From Bradyrhizobium sp. SZCCT0231 (GTDB lineage: Bacteria > Pseudomonadota > Alphaproteobacteria > Rhizobiales > Xanthobacteraceae): a stretch of DNA of 64,000 nt. Made by a program: the position numbers and the translations under genes. Below are positions 17,521 through 26,913 of the stretch, one piece after another. The notes beneath the pieces are model-generated. The model was not told where the DNA came from, made no database searches, and saw only the letters and a list, made by a program, of their open reading frames with translations. Numbering within the stretch: position 1 is the stretch's first letter; each line of letters opens with the position of its first letter. The DNA is taken from positions 372,001-436,000 of the forward strand of contig NZ_JAFCKP010000004.1 of the NCBI RefSeq assembly GCF_018130245.1. The letters run 5' to 3'.

Positions 17521-19224
17521 TTAGGCGCTCGCCACCATCATCATCTCGGCCGTGCCGGTCGCGATCGCCTGCACGCCGTGCTCGACGACATTGTTGCGGC
17601 CACGATGCTTGGCGGCGTAGAGCGCGGCGTCGGCGGCTTCGATCAGGTCGCCGGGACGCAAGGACTCGTTCGGCCTCGTCGCGGCGACGCCGATCGAGAC
17701 GGTGACGATCATGTGGGCGGAGGTGATGTGCGGCAGGCACAGCTTCAGCACCGCCGCGCGCACCTGCTCGCCGATTCCAACGGCACGCACCACGTCGGTG
17801 TTCGGCAACAACAGGCAGAACTCCTCGCCGCCATAGCGCGCCGCAAAGCCCATCGTGTCGGCGGCGATGCCGGACAGCGATTCGCCGAGCCGCGTCAGGC
17901 AGGAATCGCCTTCGAGGTGGCCATAGGTGTCGTTGAAGAGCTTGAAATGGTCGACGTCGATCATCAGAAGCGCGAGCTCGCTGCCATATTGCTGCGCGCG
18001 CATCCACTCGAAGTCGAGCCGGCTCTGGAAACCGCGGCGATTGGCGAGACCGGACAGCATGTCGATCGAAGCCATCACCGTCAGGCGGTCGTTGCTCGCG
18101 ATCAGCTCGCGCTCGCGCTGGCTCAGCTGAGCAGCCATCGCGTTGAACGCGCGGGCCAGAGGCACGAACTCGGACGGCAGCCGATTGCGTGCTGCGCGGG
18201 CCGACAGGTCGCCCTCGCCGAGACGCTTGGCCATGTCGGCGAGCATCTCGATGGGCTTGATCACCAGCTTCTCGGCGGCGATCAGCGCGCCGAGCAGGAC
18301 GAACATGAGGACGAAAGCGAGCTGCAGATATGCGGTGCGGATGTCGCGGCTGACCGCTTCGGACACCTTGTCTTCGTCGATGCTGGCGATCAGGCGAGCA
18401 TTGGTGCCGGCGATGCGGATATAGCTGACCGCACGGCGGGAGCCGTCGGCGGCGAGGAAAGACAGTGATCCCTCATCCTGGTTGGACCGCAGCGCCTTGT
18501 CGGCGATTGCGGACATCAGGGGCAGGTTGTCGAGCGGACGGCCGACTGCACTGTGCTGATCGGCCGGGGCCGCCAGCACGGTGCCCGCGCTGTCGACCAG
18601 CACCGCGGTGATGCCGGCGCGGCCGCCCAGATTGCTCATGACCTTCGACATCCAGTCGAGATTGACGGTGGCGAGCACGACGGCATCGGGTACCCCGCTG
18701 AAGGCGGAGACCGGATAAACCGCCATCACCGTCGGCGACGGCACCGGCCGCGACATGATGAAGTCGCTCAATATGAAGCGGCCGGTTTCCTGCGCCTGCT
18801 GGAAGTAAGGCCGGTCGCTGAGATCGAGGCCGACATACATGTTGTTGGTGGCGCATTGGATGCGCCCGTCCTGGCCGGCGATCAGAAGCGTGCGGATCCA
18901 GGGAAGGCTCGACGGCAGGCTCGCGCGCAGCACGTCGCAGCTCTTGCTGATGCCGCCAGCGGACGCGCGGATGAAGGCCTCCGATTTCAGGATGGTCTCG
19001 ACCGACGAGATCACCTCACGCTGCGCGTCGGCGCTGTGCCTTGCCACCGTGGTGAATTCGGCCGCAGCTTGCGCGATCTGCCGCACGCGCGTGTTTTCGA
19101 GCGAACGGATGCGCTCGAGCATCAACGGCGTCACGAGAATCACCGCGAGCAACGCAAGCCGCGCCCGGATTCCGAGAACCTGCTTGAGTTTCGCTCGTTT
19201 GCGGTTGAGACTGACGCTTGCCAT
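17521..19224 (-). CDS. membrane diguanylate cyclase with periplasmic sensor, HAMP and GGDEF
   Basis: A 567-residue sensor enzyme. A first membrane helix (about 20-36, LALLAVILVTPLML) is followed by a periplasmic Cache-like region of about 250 residues (CATNNMYVGLDLSDRPYFQQA is typical of dCache). A second helix (LQLAFVLMFVLLGALIAA) precedes a HAMP segment (KPIEMLADMAKRLGEGDLSARA). The C-terminal GGDEF domain has ARYGGEEF (GGEEF 465-469), so it is probably catalytic. The usual RxxD inhibitory site is replaced by DTMG, suggesting no product inhibition. The ligand is unknown. Confidence 0.9.
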   Translation of the reverse strand: MASVSLNRKRAKLKQVLGIRARLALLAVILVTPLMLERIRSLENTRVRQIAQAAAEFTTVARHSADAQREVISSVETILKSEAFIRASAGGISKSCDVLRASLPSSLPWIRTLLIAGQDGRIQCATNNMYVGLDLSDRPYFQQAQETGRFILSDFIMSRPVPSPTVMAVYPVSAFSGVPDAVVLATVNLDWMSKVMSNLGGRAGITAVLVDSAGTVLAAPADQHSAVGRPLDNLPLMSAIADKALRSNQDEGSLSFLAADGSRRAVSYIRIAGTNARLIASIDEDKVSEAVSRDIRTAYLQLAFVLMFVLLGALIAAEKLVIKPIEMLADMAKRLGEGDLSARAARNRLPSEFVPLARAFNAMAAQLSQRERELIASNDRLTVMASIDMLSGLANRRGFQSRLDFEWMRAQQYGSELALLMIDVDHFKLFNDTYGHLEGDSCLTRLGESLSGIAADTMGFAARYGGEEFCLLLPNTDVVRAVGIGEQVRAAVLKLCLPHITSAHMIVTVSIGVAATRPNESLRPGDLIEAADAALYAAKHRGRNNVVEHGVQAIATGTAEMMMVASA

Positions 19225-19333
19225 CTTCGCTACCCACCCCGTGGGCTAAGGTAAAGCGAAGGGTTCAAAAACTGTTTCTTGAACTCGGTAAAATTGGACT
19301 TAACTCGGGCTACGATCACAGCCAAGAGACGTC

Positions 19334-20023
19334 ATGACAGAAGCCAACACCGCGCCGGTAACCGGCCATTCACCAAACGCGCTCGCCGCGGTCGAAGCCG
19401 AAATTGCACGCGCCTGCAAGGATGCGCAGCGCGATCGCGCCTCCGTCACGCTGATCGCGGTGTCCAAGACTTTCGCCGCGGATGCAATTATCCCGGTTAT
19501 CGCCGCCGGACAGCGCGTATTTGGCGAGAATCGGGTGCAGGAGGCCAAAGCCAAGTGGCCGGCGTTAACGTCTGTTTACCCCGATATCGCGCTGCACCTG
19601 ATCGGGCCGCTGCAGTCCAACAAGGCGAAAGAGGCGGTCGCGCTGTTCGACGCCATCCATTCGGTCGACCGTCCGAGCATTTGCCGAGCGTTAGCCAAGG
19701 AAATCGAATCCCAGAACAAGCACCCGCAGCTCTTCGTCCAGATCAACACCGGCGAGGAACCGCAGAAGGCCGGCGTCGCGCCCGGCGAGGCCGACGCCTT
19801 CCTCGCGAGCTGCCGCGACACCTATGGGCTGACGATCTCCGGACTGATGTGCATCCCGCCGGTCGACGAGCCGCCGGCGGCGCACTTTGCTCTCACCGCC
19901 AAGATCGCCGCGCGCAACGGCTTGAAGAACCTCTCGATGGGCATGAGCGCCGACTTCGCCACAGCGATCATGCTAGGTGCCACCCATGTGCGCGTGGGCA
20001 GCGCGATCTTCGGGCACAGGTAG
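19334..20023 (+). CDS. PLP-binding homeostasis protein, YggS family
   Basis: Single-domain PLP protein (fold III) involved in vitamin B6 and amino-acid balance, without a proven enzymatic reaction. In the 229-residue protein, LIAVSKTFAADAI contains the PLP-binding lysine. FGENRVQEAKAKW, HLIGPLQSNKAKEAV and the C-terminal LSMGMSADFATAIMLGATHVRVGSAIFG are the family signatures. The last of these is the phosphate-binding loop. Transcribed divergently from the membrane diguanylate cyclase. Confidence 0.95.
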   Translation: MTEANTAPVTGHSPNALAAVEAEIARACKDAQRDRASVTLIAVSKTFAADAIIPVIAAGQRVFGENRVQEAKAKWPALTSVYPDIALHLIGPLQSNKAKEAVALFDAIHSVDRPSICRALAKEIESQNKHPQLFVQINTGEEPQKAGVAPGEADAFLASCRDTYGLTISGLMCIPPVDEPPAAHFALTAKIAARNGLKNLSMGMSADFATAIMLGATHVRVGSAIFGHR

Positions 20024-20440
20024 AGGCCGTCGGCGAAGCTCTCGCTCCGGCAATAGCTTTCAAGTTCGTCATTGCGAGCCACCGGGTCCGCGCGTAGCGC
20101 GGCCCGATGACAGGCTCCGCGAAGCAATCCAGAGTCTTCCGCGGCGGCAGTCTGGATTGCTTCGTCGCAACGGCTCCTCGCAATGACGGAGCAAAGTGCA
20201 TCGCCGACGCTCACGCTCGTGTCCCGGACAAGCTGCAACGCTTAAAGCGTTGCAGCGCAGAGCCGGGACCCAGGGCGATATGCACATTGCGGCGAGATGG
20301 GCCCCGGCTCTGCAGCGCACCGCTGAAGAAGCGCTGCGCTGCGTCCGGGGCACGAGCGCGAAGCGTGACGCTCGCAATGACGGCGGCGTGCGAGCCCACA
20401 TGTGAGGCCGCGGCGATCTGATCCGTGTCGAGCATGCCTC
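20024..20440. other. repeat-filled convergent intergenic region
   Basis: 417 bases between convergent genes with no credible gene. 20067-20188 is a CGTCATTGCGAG-family inverted repeat. About 20218-20384 is a second element containing TGTCCCGGACAAGCTGCAAC and GCTGCGTCCGGGGCACGA, related to the GTCCCGGACAAGCG repeats at 36352 and 49355. Confidence 0.75.
20067..20188. repeat. intergenic repeat, CGTCATTGCGAG family
   Basis: CGTCATTGCGAGCCACCGGG at the left, CTCGCAATGACGG at the right, with inner GAAGCAATCCAGA / TCTGGATTGCTTC arms shared with 11768-11847. Confidence 0.85.
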
Positions 20441-21034
20441 TCACCCGATGATGATTTTTGTTCGCGGGCCCAATCGCCGCAGCAATTGCAGCATCGCGGA
20501 TTTCGTCATGGAGACGCAGCCGGCGGTCGGGCCGAAATTGTCGCGGGCCAGGTGCAGGAACACCGCGCTGCCGCGGCCGGCGATGCGCGGGCGCGTGTTG
20601 TGGTCGATCTCGATGATGAAGTCATAGAGATGGTCGGCGCGCTCGAGCCGGTCGCCGCCCTGCCCCTCGCCGCGCCGGATGCTCTGGTTGTAATGGCGGT
20701 CCCGTGGATCCTCGCACCAGGCGTCCGCGCCGGTGATGATCCGCGCCGGCAGGAACGTTCGGGGGCGGCTGTGCCGGTCGGCGCGCCACCACAGGCGCCT
20801 GGGATGGAAGCTACCCCTCGGAGTACCGCCATCGCCCTCGCGCTTGTTGGCGAGAATGCCGCCCCGCCCCAGCGCAACCGGGATGGTCAGCGCTCCGGCT
20901 GTCAGCCAACCCCGGCGCGGATTACCGGCAGCAGGCTTAACGCGGATCGCGGAAAGCGGCCCGGCGCTTCGATTCCTGACGTAACCAACTGAAGCTGCTT
21001 TGTTTTTCATGTGAACGTGCAATGTCGGATTCAT
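20441..21034 (-). CDS. L,D-transpeptidase family (YkuD) protein
   Basis: A 197-residue protein whose C-terminal half carries the L,D-transpeptidase signature: a histidine in FLHLARDNF and the catalytic cysteine in GPTAGCVSM. It likely acts on peptidoglycan or a related envelope polymer. No clear signal peptide is visible, though the N-terminus is basic and a short hydrophobic stretch (WLTAGALTIPVAL) follows. This resembles the subset annotated as YkuD-like with sequence GEGQGGDRLERADHLYDF. Start is uncertain between ATG 21034 and ATG 21010; neither has a clear ribosome-binding site. Confidence 0.8.
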   Translation of the reverse strand: MNPTLHVHMKNKAASVGYVRNRSAGPLSAIRVKPAAGNPRRGWLTAGALTIPVALGRGGILANKREGDGGTPRGSFHPRRLWWRADRHSRPRTFLPARIITGADAWCEDPRDRHYNQSIRRGEGQGGDRLERADHLYDFIIEIDHNTRPRIAGRGSAVFLHLARDNFGPTAGCVSMTKSAMLQLLRRLGPRTKIIIG

Positions 21035-21212
21035 TACAGGACATTCATCAAAACGCCCTGCTATTCTGGGTTAGAGTGCTTCTGGCTTGAGAATCGGTAG
21101 CAGCCCACTACTTCAACACGAACAACAATAACAACGGCGACCCTAAACTTCCCCTCGCGGCTGGGTGCGGCATGGATGCGCGCCGAGCCGGACCCTAAAA
21201 GGATGACCTCCC

Positions 21213-21899
21213 ATGCCCAACGCCCGCAAGATCCTGATCGTGGATGACGATACCGATCTGCGCGACACGCTGGTGGAGCAATTATCGCTACACGAAGAAT
21301 TCGAAGCCTCCGCCGTCGATACCGGCGCCAAGGGCGCGAGCGCCGCCAAGGCCAACTCCCCCGATCTGGTTCTGATGGATGTCGGCCTGCCCGACACCGA
21401 CGGCCGCGAGGTGGTCCGCTCCTTGCGCAAGGGCGGCTTCAAGGCCCCGATCATCATGCTGACCGGGCACGACACCGATTCCGACACGATCTTGGGCCTG
21501 GAATCCGGCGCCAACGACTATGTGGCAAAGCCCTTCCGCTTCGCCGTTCTGCTGGCCCGCATCCGCGCCCAGCTCCGCCAGCACGAGGCCAGCGAGGACG
21601 CGGTGTTCTCGGTCGGCCCCTACTCCTTCCGTCCCGGCTCGAAGATGCTGACCGCCGCCAATGCGCGCAAGGTCCGCCTCACCGAGAAGGAAACCGCCAT
21701 CCTTCGCTTCCTCTACCGCGCCGGCCAGATGCCGGTGTCGCGCGAGACCCTGCTCCAGGAGGTATGGGGCTATAATTCCGGCGTCACCACCCACACGCTG
21801 GAAACCCACATCTATCGCCTTCGCCAGAAGATCGAGAAGGACGCGGCCAACCCGGAAATCCTGGTCACGGAAGCCGGTGGCTACAAGCTGGTGCCGTGA
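21213..21899 (+). CDS. OmpR-family response regulator
   Basis: Two-domain DNA-binding regulator (228 residues). The receiver domain shows the acidic pocket VDDDTDLRD, phospho-acceptor Asp in LVLMDVGLPDTDG, the switch Thr in IIMLTGHDT and Lys in YVAKPF. The C-terminal winged helix contains RLTEKETAILRFLYRAGQMPVSRETLLQEVWGY and THTLETHIYRLRQKIE. No histidine kinase gene is adjacent, so it is an orphan in this window. It resembles the essential alphaproteobacterial regulator CenR in layout, but I cannot confirm that. A small cNMP-binding protein gene follows after 58 bases. Confidence 0.9.
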   Translation: MPNARKILIVDDDTDLRDTLVEQLSLHEEFEASAVDTGAKGASAAKANSPDLVLMDVGLPDTDGREVVRSLRKGGFKAPIIMLTGHDTDSDTILGLESGANDYVAKPFRFAVLLARIRAQLRQHEASEDAVFSVGPYSFRPGSKMLTAANARKVRLTEKETAILRFLYRAGQMPVSRETLLQEVWGYNSGVTTHTLETHIYRLRQKIEKDAANPEILVTEAGGYKLVP

Positions 21900-21957
21900 T
21901 ACGCTTCGACGGCGTGCGAATCGTTTTAGATCGCGTGCCATCGAGCCTCGGACCTGA

Positions 21958-22401
21958 ATGTCAATCGACGACGACGTAGCGCTTCTCGAGCGTGTCCCGA
22001 CACTGCGCCTGTTGGGAGACGCCTCGTTGCGCATGCTGGCGATCGGTTCCGAGCAGCGTGACTTCGTCCGCGGCGACGTCCTGTTCAATCTCGGCGACGA
22101 CGCCGATGCCGGCTTCGTGGTCCAGCGCGGCGCCTTCCGGGTGGAAGACGGCGCCGGCGCCGAGATGATCGCCGGCCCCGGCGCGCTGATCGGCGAGCTC
22201 GCGCTGGTGGTGCCGATGAAGCGGCCGTCGAGCGCGATCGCGCTGGAGCATTCCTCCGTCATCCGCGTCTCGCGCAGCCTGTTCCAGCGCGTGCTCGAAA
22301 GCGATCCCGCCGCCGCCGTCCGCCTGCGCGACGAATTCGCGGTGCGCTCCAGCCAGATCGCCAGCGATATATTGATGGCCGGCGCGAAGCTGACGTCGTA
22401 G
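21958..22401 (+). CDS. stand-alone cyclic-nucleotide-binding domain protein
   Basis: 147 residues forming only a cNMP-binding (Crp N-terminal) fold: FVRGDVLFNLGDDADAGFVVQRGAF, then AGPGALIGELALVVPMKRPSSAIA, where GELAL is the phosphate-binding cassette region. The cassette Arg-Ser/Ala pair is replaced by KRPSSA. There is no DNA-binding helix-turn-helix, so it is not a Crp-type regulator by itself. It may act with the response regulator just upstream, which runs in the same direction. Ligand and partner are unknown. Confidence 0.75.
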   Translation: MSIDDDVALLERVPTLRLLGDASLRMLAIGSEQRDFVRGDVLFNLGDDADAGFVVQRGAFRVEDGAGAEMIAGPGALIGELALVVPMKRPSSAIALEHSSVIRVSRSLFQRVLESDPAAAVRLRDEFAVRSSQIASDILMAGAKLTS

Positions 22402-22410
22402 GTCTCTCCG

Positions 22411-22536
22411 CTGTCATTCCGGGGCGCGACGAAGTCGCGAGCCCGGAATCCATTCATCCACCGTCTCTGCCGTTCAATGGATTCTCAGGTGCGCAATTGC
22501 GCACCATAGCTCGCGCAACGCGCCCCGGAATGACAG
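22411..22536. repeat. intergenic repeat, GTCATTCCGGGGCGCG family
   Basis: CTGTCATTCCGGGGCGCGAC at the left and GCGCCCCGGAATGACAG at the right, with the inner palindrome TGCGCAATTGCGCA. It lies between the convergent cNMP-domain gene and xth. Confidence 0.85.
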
Positions 22537-22543
22537 CGGTGGC

Positions 22544-23359
22544 TCACACCTCCAGCGTCACCGTGACAGGCACGTGGTCCGACGGCCGCTCCCAGCTGCG
22601 CGCATCGCGCAGAATCCTGAAATCGCTGACTGCGTCCTTCAGCGCGCGCGAGACCCAGATGTGATCGAGCCTGCGGCCGCGATCGCCGACGGTCCAGTCG
22701 GCGGAGCGGTAACTCCACCACGTATAGACCTTCTCCGACATCGGAATGCGCTCGCGCGCGACGTCGACCCATTCGCCGGCCGCGAGCGCCGCCTTCAGCT
22801 TCTCGGTTTCGACAGGCGTGTGCGAGACGACTTTCAGAAGCTGCTTGTGCGACCAGACGTCGTTCTCGTGCGGAGCGACGTTGAGATCGCCGACCAGGAT
22901 GTGGCGGTCCTCACCGCGCGGATGCAGCGGCCCGCACGCCGTCATCTCGTCGAGGAAGCGAAGCTTGTGATCGAACTTCTCGTTCAGCGCGGGATCGGGA
23001 ATGTCGCCGCCGGCGGGCACGTAGAAATTATGCAGCACCAGCGGTTTTGCGATGCCCGCCTTTTCGCCGAACGAAACCGAGATGTGGCGCGAATCCACCT
23101 TGTCGCAGAAGGTGCGGATGTCTTTCGATTCGAACGGAACCTTCGAGACGATGGCGACGCCGTGATAGCCCTTCTGCCCGTTCAGCGCGACGTGCTCGTA
23201 GCCGAGCCGCTTGAAGCGCTTCAGCGGAAAGGCGTCGTCGATGCACTTGGTCTCCTGCAGGCACAGCACCTCCGGCCGCGCGCTCTTGAGGAATTTCGCG
23301 ACCAGGTCGATGCGCAGCCGCACCGAATTGATGTTCCAGGTTGTCAGGGAAAGACGCAT
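22544..23359 (-). CDS. xth: exodeoxyribonuclease III
   Basis: AP endonuclease and 3'-5' exonuclease of base-excision repair. The 271-residue protein has the exonuclease-endonuclease-phosphatase motifs in order: WNINSVRLR, CLQETK (metal-binding Glu), HNFYVPAGGD, VGDLNVAPHEND, RGRRLDHIW and the catalytic PSDHVPV near the C-terminus. Length and motifs match XthA. A GTAGGG-family repeat and then lolA lie upstream. Confidence 0.95.
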   Translation of the reverse strand: MRLSLTTWNINSVRLRIDLVAKFLKSARPEVLCLQETKCIDDAFPLKRFKRLGYEHVALNGQKGYHGVAIVSKVPFESKDIRTFCDKVDSRHISVSFGEKAGIAKPLVLHNFYVPAGGDIPDPALNEKFDHKLRFLDEMTACGPLHPRGEDRHILVGDLNVAPHENDVWSHKQLLKVVSHTPVETEKLKAALAAGEWVDVARERIPMSEKVYTWWSYRSADWTVGDRGRRLDHIWVSRALKDAVSDFRILRDARSWERPSDHVPVTVTLEV

Positions 23360-23418
23360 GGGAAATGCGTCTTAGCATGGATTGGCGCGGGGAAAATGCT
23401 TGTCCACAGGCGTGGAAT

Positions 23419-23510
23419 CGTAGGGTGGGCAAAGCGAAGCGTGCCCACGTGCCGATCGTGAGGGGGAGAGATGGTGGGCACGGCGCAAATGCGCCTTTGC
23501 CCACCCTACG
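23419..23510. repeat. intergenic inverted repeat, GTAGGGTGGGCAAAG family
   Basis: CGTAGGGTGGGCAAAGCGAA and GCGCCTTTGCCCACCCTACG flank inner GTGCCCACG / GGTGGGCACG arms. Second copy of the element at 10527-10610. Confidence 0.85.
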
Positions 23511-23515
23511 CACCG

Positions 23516-24427
23516 TCAACCCGGCGACTGGCCGTAGTTTGTGAAATCGATCTTGAACATGCCGGGGTCGAGCCTCTTGCTCGAATCCAGATTGTAGACC
23601 GCGATCGTGGTGTCGTAGCCCTGCGGGTCGGTGACGGTCCACTGCTTGAGCTGGCCGTCCTTGGCGCCGAACATCAGGAGCAGCCGGCTGGTACCGACCA
23701 GCGCCTGCTTCTCCTCGATGGTGACGCTGACGAAGACGTCGTCGGCCGAGACGTTGACGACGTTGGTGTCCTTCATCAGGTCGATGCGGTCGGACAGCAG
23801 GAAACGCAGCGGCGTCTGCGACAGCGGATAGACGTCCTGGGTCGCGAGCTTGCGATCGCGCACCACCAGCGAGGATCCGTCCGCAATGATGTCGATCGGG
23901 CTCGGTGCGTCATACTCGAAGCGCACCTTGCCCGGCTTCTGGATGTAGAAATCGCCCTGCGTCTTGCTGCCGTCGGGACCAACCTGGACGAAATTCCCGA
24001 CCAATGTCTGCAGCGACGACAGATAGGCGCTGACCTTGGCCGCCTGCGCTTTCTGGTTGGCGTCGAAGGTCTGGAAGATGCTGCTCGGCACGTTGCGCCG
24101 CGGATCCGGGATCACCGGATTCGGCGGCGTCTGCGTCGCGCCGGTGACAGCGGGCCCACCGGCGGAGGTGCCGCCGTCGCGTCCCTTCGGTGCAGGCTTC
24201 GGCACCGGCACGGTCTGCGCGAACGACGCACCGGTCACCATCGCGGCGGTGACGAGAAGCACGCCGGCCACGCGCGCGCTTCGCGCGGCGATGATGGCAG
24301 CGAATCGAATGTCCGGATGTCTGATCAACGCGTCGTCCTGTATGGCTGGGCGCCTTTTTAGCGTGATTTCGGGCAAAAGCAGATAACGATTTCGCGTGAA
24401 ATTATGAATTGAGGCTGCTCGCCTCAC
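23516..24427 (-). CDS. lolA: outer-membrane lipoprotein carrier protein LolA-like
   Basis: Periplasmic chaperone carrying lipoproteins from LolCDE to the outer membrane. The mature part shows the LolA pattern: [42 protein letters not shown] and [26 protein letters not shown] hydrophobic segment ending ASFAQ is followed by a Pro/Lys/Gly-rich linker of about 45 residues. The GTG start at 24427 overlaps the ftsK stop as GTGA, so translation looks coupled, but it places about 50 residues before the hydrophobic signal. A TTG at 24325 would give a more normal signal peptide. FtsK-LolA-Xth order is common in Rhizobiales. Confidence 0.85.
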   Translation of the reverse strand: MRRAASIHNFTRNRYLLLPEITLKRRPAIQDDALIRHPDIRFAAIIAARSARVAGVLLVTAAMVTGASFAQTVPVPKPAPKGRDGGTSAGGPAVTGATQTPPNPVIPDPRRNVPSSIFQTFDANQKAQAAKVSAYLSSLQTLVGNFVQVGPDGSKTQGDFYIQKPGKVRFEYDAPSPIDIIADGSSLVVRDRKLATQDVYPLSQTPLRFLLSDRIDLMKDTNVVNVSADDVFVSVTIEEKQALVGTSRLLLMFGAKDGQLKQWTVTDPQGYDTTIAVYNLDSSKRLDPGMFKIDFTNYGQSPG

Positions 24428-26904
24428 ATATGGCTGTCTTCTTCCTCGACCAGAATCTCGCGCTTGCCGGCGTGGTTGGCGGGACCGACGATGCCTTCCA
24501 GTTCCATGCGCTCCATCAGCGATGCGGCGCGGTTATAGCCGATTTGCAGACGGCGCTGGATGTAGCTGGTCGAGGCCTTGCGATCGCGTTTGACGATCGC
24601 AACCGCCTGCTGGAAGAGATCGCCGCCGCCATCCCCGCCCATGCCGGTGGCGTCGAACACCGCGCCGTCCTCGTCCTCGGTCGGCTCTTCGGCGGTGACG
24701 GCTTCGAGATATTCCGGCTGTCCCTGCGTCTTGAGGTGACGCACCACCTTCTCGACTTCCTCGTCGGAGGCGAACGGTCCGTGCACGCGGCTGATGCGGC
24801 CGCCGCCCGCCATGTAGAGCATGTCGCCCTGACCGAGCAACTGCTCGGCGCCCATCTCGCCCAGAATGGTGCGGCTGTCGATCTTGGACGTCACCTGGAA
24901 GGCGATGCGGGTCGGGAAGTTTGCCTTGATGGTGCCGGTGATGACGTCGACCGACGGACGCTGCGTCGCCAGGATCACGTGCAGGCCGGCGGCGCGCGCC
25001 ATCTGCGCCAGGCGCTGCACTGCGCCTTCGATGTCCTTGCCGGCGACCATCATCAGGTCGGCCATTTCGTCGACGATGATGACGATGTAAGGCAGCGGAT
25101 CGAGCGAGAGCTTCTCTTCCTCGTAGATCGCCTTGCCGGTCTCCTTGTCGAAGCCGGTGTGCACCGTGCGCGTCGGCTCCTCGCCCTTGGCCTTCAATTC
25201 GAGCAGGCGCGTGTTGTAGCCGTCGATGTTGCGCACGCCGAGCTTGGCCATGTTCTTGTAGCGCTCCTCCATCTCGCGCACGGCCCATTTCAGCGCGACC
25301 ACCGCCTTCTTCGGGTCGGTCACGACGGGCGTGAGCAGATGGGGAATGCCGTCATAGACGGAGAGCTCGAGCATCTTCGGATCGACCATGATCAGCCGGC
25401 ATTGATCGGGCCGCAGCCGGTAGACCAGGCTGAGGATCATGGTGTTGATCGCGACCGACTTGCCCGAGCCGGTGGTACCGGCGATCAGCATGTGCGGCGT
25501 GCGGGCGAGGTCGATGATGACGGGGTCGCCGCCGATGGTCTTGCCGAGGCAGAGCGGCAGCTTCGCAACCGTGTCGGTCGCCTCCTTCGCCACCAGCAAT
25601 TCGCGCAAATAGACTTTCTCACGATGCGCGTTCGGCAGCTCGATGCCGATCGCGTTGCGGCCGGGCACGACGGCGACGCGCGCCGACAGCGCGCTCATCG
25701 AGCGGGCAATGTCGTCGGCAAGGCCGATCACGCGCGAGGACTTGATGCCGGGCGCCGGCTCCAGCTCGTAGAGCGTGACGACGGGACCCGGATTGGCCTT
25801 CACGATCTCGCCGCGCACGCCGAAATCCTGCAGCACGCCTTCGAGCGAACGGGAATTGGTCTCCAGCTCAGCCTTGCTGAGCGGCTGGCGATCGCCGGCC
25901 TTCGGCGCGGCCAGCATGGAGACGGACGGAAGGTCGAACTTGTCGGAGGATTTTTTCGCCGCAGCCTTCGGCGCCGCCTTCTTGCGCGGGGCGCGCGCGG
26001 CGGGCTGCTCCTCTTCCTCCTCCTCGTCGTCCGCTTCTTCCTCGTGCTCCTCCTCGTAGTCCTCGTCCTCGGCTTGCGGCGAGATCGAGGGCGCGGCGCG
26101 GCCGCCGCCGAGATTCGGCTCCTGGCGGCTGAACGCGACGGCCTTGGTCTTCGGTCCGCTCGACACCAGCGAGCGGTAGGCCGCGCTGAGCAGCCAGATC
26201 AGCCGCGCCTTGGTGCTCATCAGCGCATGGAACAGCCAGCCCAGCGACACCGAGCCGCGATCGCTCTCCTCGTCCTCGTCGAGCGGCTTGTCGTCATCCT
26301 CGATCTCGGCGAGCTCCTCGTCATGCTCGCGTGCGCCGAGACCGCAGGCGATCAGGAAGGTCGCCGTCATCGCGGCGAACAGGATCGTGCCCAGCACGAT
26401 GCGATAGATCGTGCCGGCCGGTCCGAAGATCACCGCGGGCGCGCGCACCAGCGCGTCGCCGACCACGCCGCCGAGTCCGGTCGGCAGCGGCCATGCGCCG
26501 CCATGCGGCCAGCAGCTGACGAAGCCCGCCGCGATCACGGTGCAGAGAATCCAGGAGCCGAGCCGCAGCGCCTCGCGGTCGAACGGGCGATGCGTCATCA
26601 TGCGCCAGCCCCAGACCGCGACGGTCAGCACCAGCATGATCGCGCCGAGCCCGAGGATCTGCATCGCAAGATCGGCGCCGATCGCGCCGGCATAGCCGAG
26701 GATGTTGCGGATCGGCCGCGAGGTGGCGTGGCTGAGGCTGGGATCCTGCACCGACCAGGTCATCAGCGCCGCCGAAGCGACGCCCGCCAGCGCGATCAGG
26801 CCGAGGCCGGTGAGCTCGCGCATGCGTCGCGCCAGCCCCTCGCGGATCGCGGGCGGCAGATGGCCGACCAGTGGAATGACACGTTCGATTGCCGACATGC
26901 TCAC
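24424..26904 (-). CDS. ftsK: DNA translocase FtsK
   Basis: Septal DNA pump coordinating chromosome dimer resolution with division. The 826-residue protein has four N-terminal membrane helices, then an acidic/Ala-Lys linker ([33 protein letters not shown]). The RecA-like motor follows, with Walker A GTTGSGKS, Walker [12 protein letters not shown] and [22 protein letters not shown]. The C-terminal gamma winged helix is [23 protein letters not shown] 26904 is used; ATG 26898 two codons on is an equally good start. lolA is coupled downstream. Confidence 0.97.
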   Translation of the reverse strand: MSMSAIERVIPLVGHLPPAIREGLARRMRELTGLGLIALAGVASAALMTWSVQDPSLSHATSRPIRNILGYAGAIGADLAMQILGLGAIMLVLTVAVWGWRMMTHRPFDREALRLGSWILCTVIAAGFVSCWPHGGAWPLPTGLGGVVGDALVRAPAVIFGPAGTIYRIVLGTILFAAMTATFLIACGLGAREHDEELAEIEDDDKPLDEDEESDRGSVSLGWLFHALMSTKARLIWLLSAAYRSLVSSGPKTKAVAFSRQEPNLGGGRAAPSISPQAEDEDYEEEHEEEADDEEEEEEQPAARAPRKKAAPKAAAKKSSDKFDLPSVSMLAAPKAGDRQPLSKAELETNSRSLEGVLQDFGVRGEIVKANPGPVVTLYELEPAPGIKSSRVIGLADDIARSMSALSARVAVVPGRNAIGIELPNAHREKVYLRELLVAKEATDTVAKLPLCLGKTIGGDPVIIDLARTPHMLIAGTTGSGKSVAINTMILSLVYRLRPDQCRLIMVDPKMLELSVYDGIPHLLTPVVTDPKKAVVALKWAVREMEERYKNMAKLGVRNIDGYNTRLLELKAKGEEPTRTVHTGFDKETGKAIYEEEKLSLDPLPYIVIIVDEMADLMMVAGKDIEGAVQRLAQMARAAGLHVILATQRPSVDVITGTIKANFPTRIAFQVTSKIDSRTILGEMGAEQLLGQGDMLYMAGGGRISRVHGPFASDEEVEKVVRHLKTQGQPEYLEAVTAEEPTEDEDGAVFDATGMGGDGGGDLFQQAVAIVKRDRKASTSYIQRRLQIGYNRAASLMERMELEGIVGPANHAGKREILVEEEDSHM

Positions 26905-26913
26905 GGGCTCCGC

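Noticed and set aside
24390-24401. parS-like TTTCGCGTGAAA upstream of lolA
   Set aside because: One mismatch in the central core and outer bases do not match TG...CA; isolated and 15 kb from the cluster, so probably chance.
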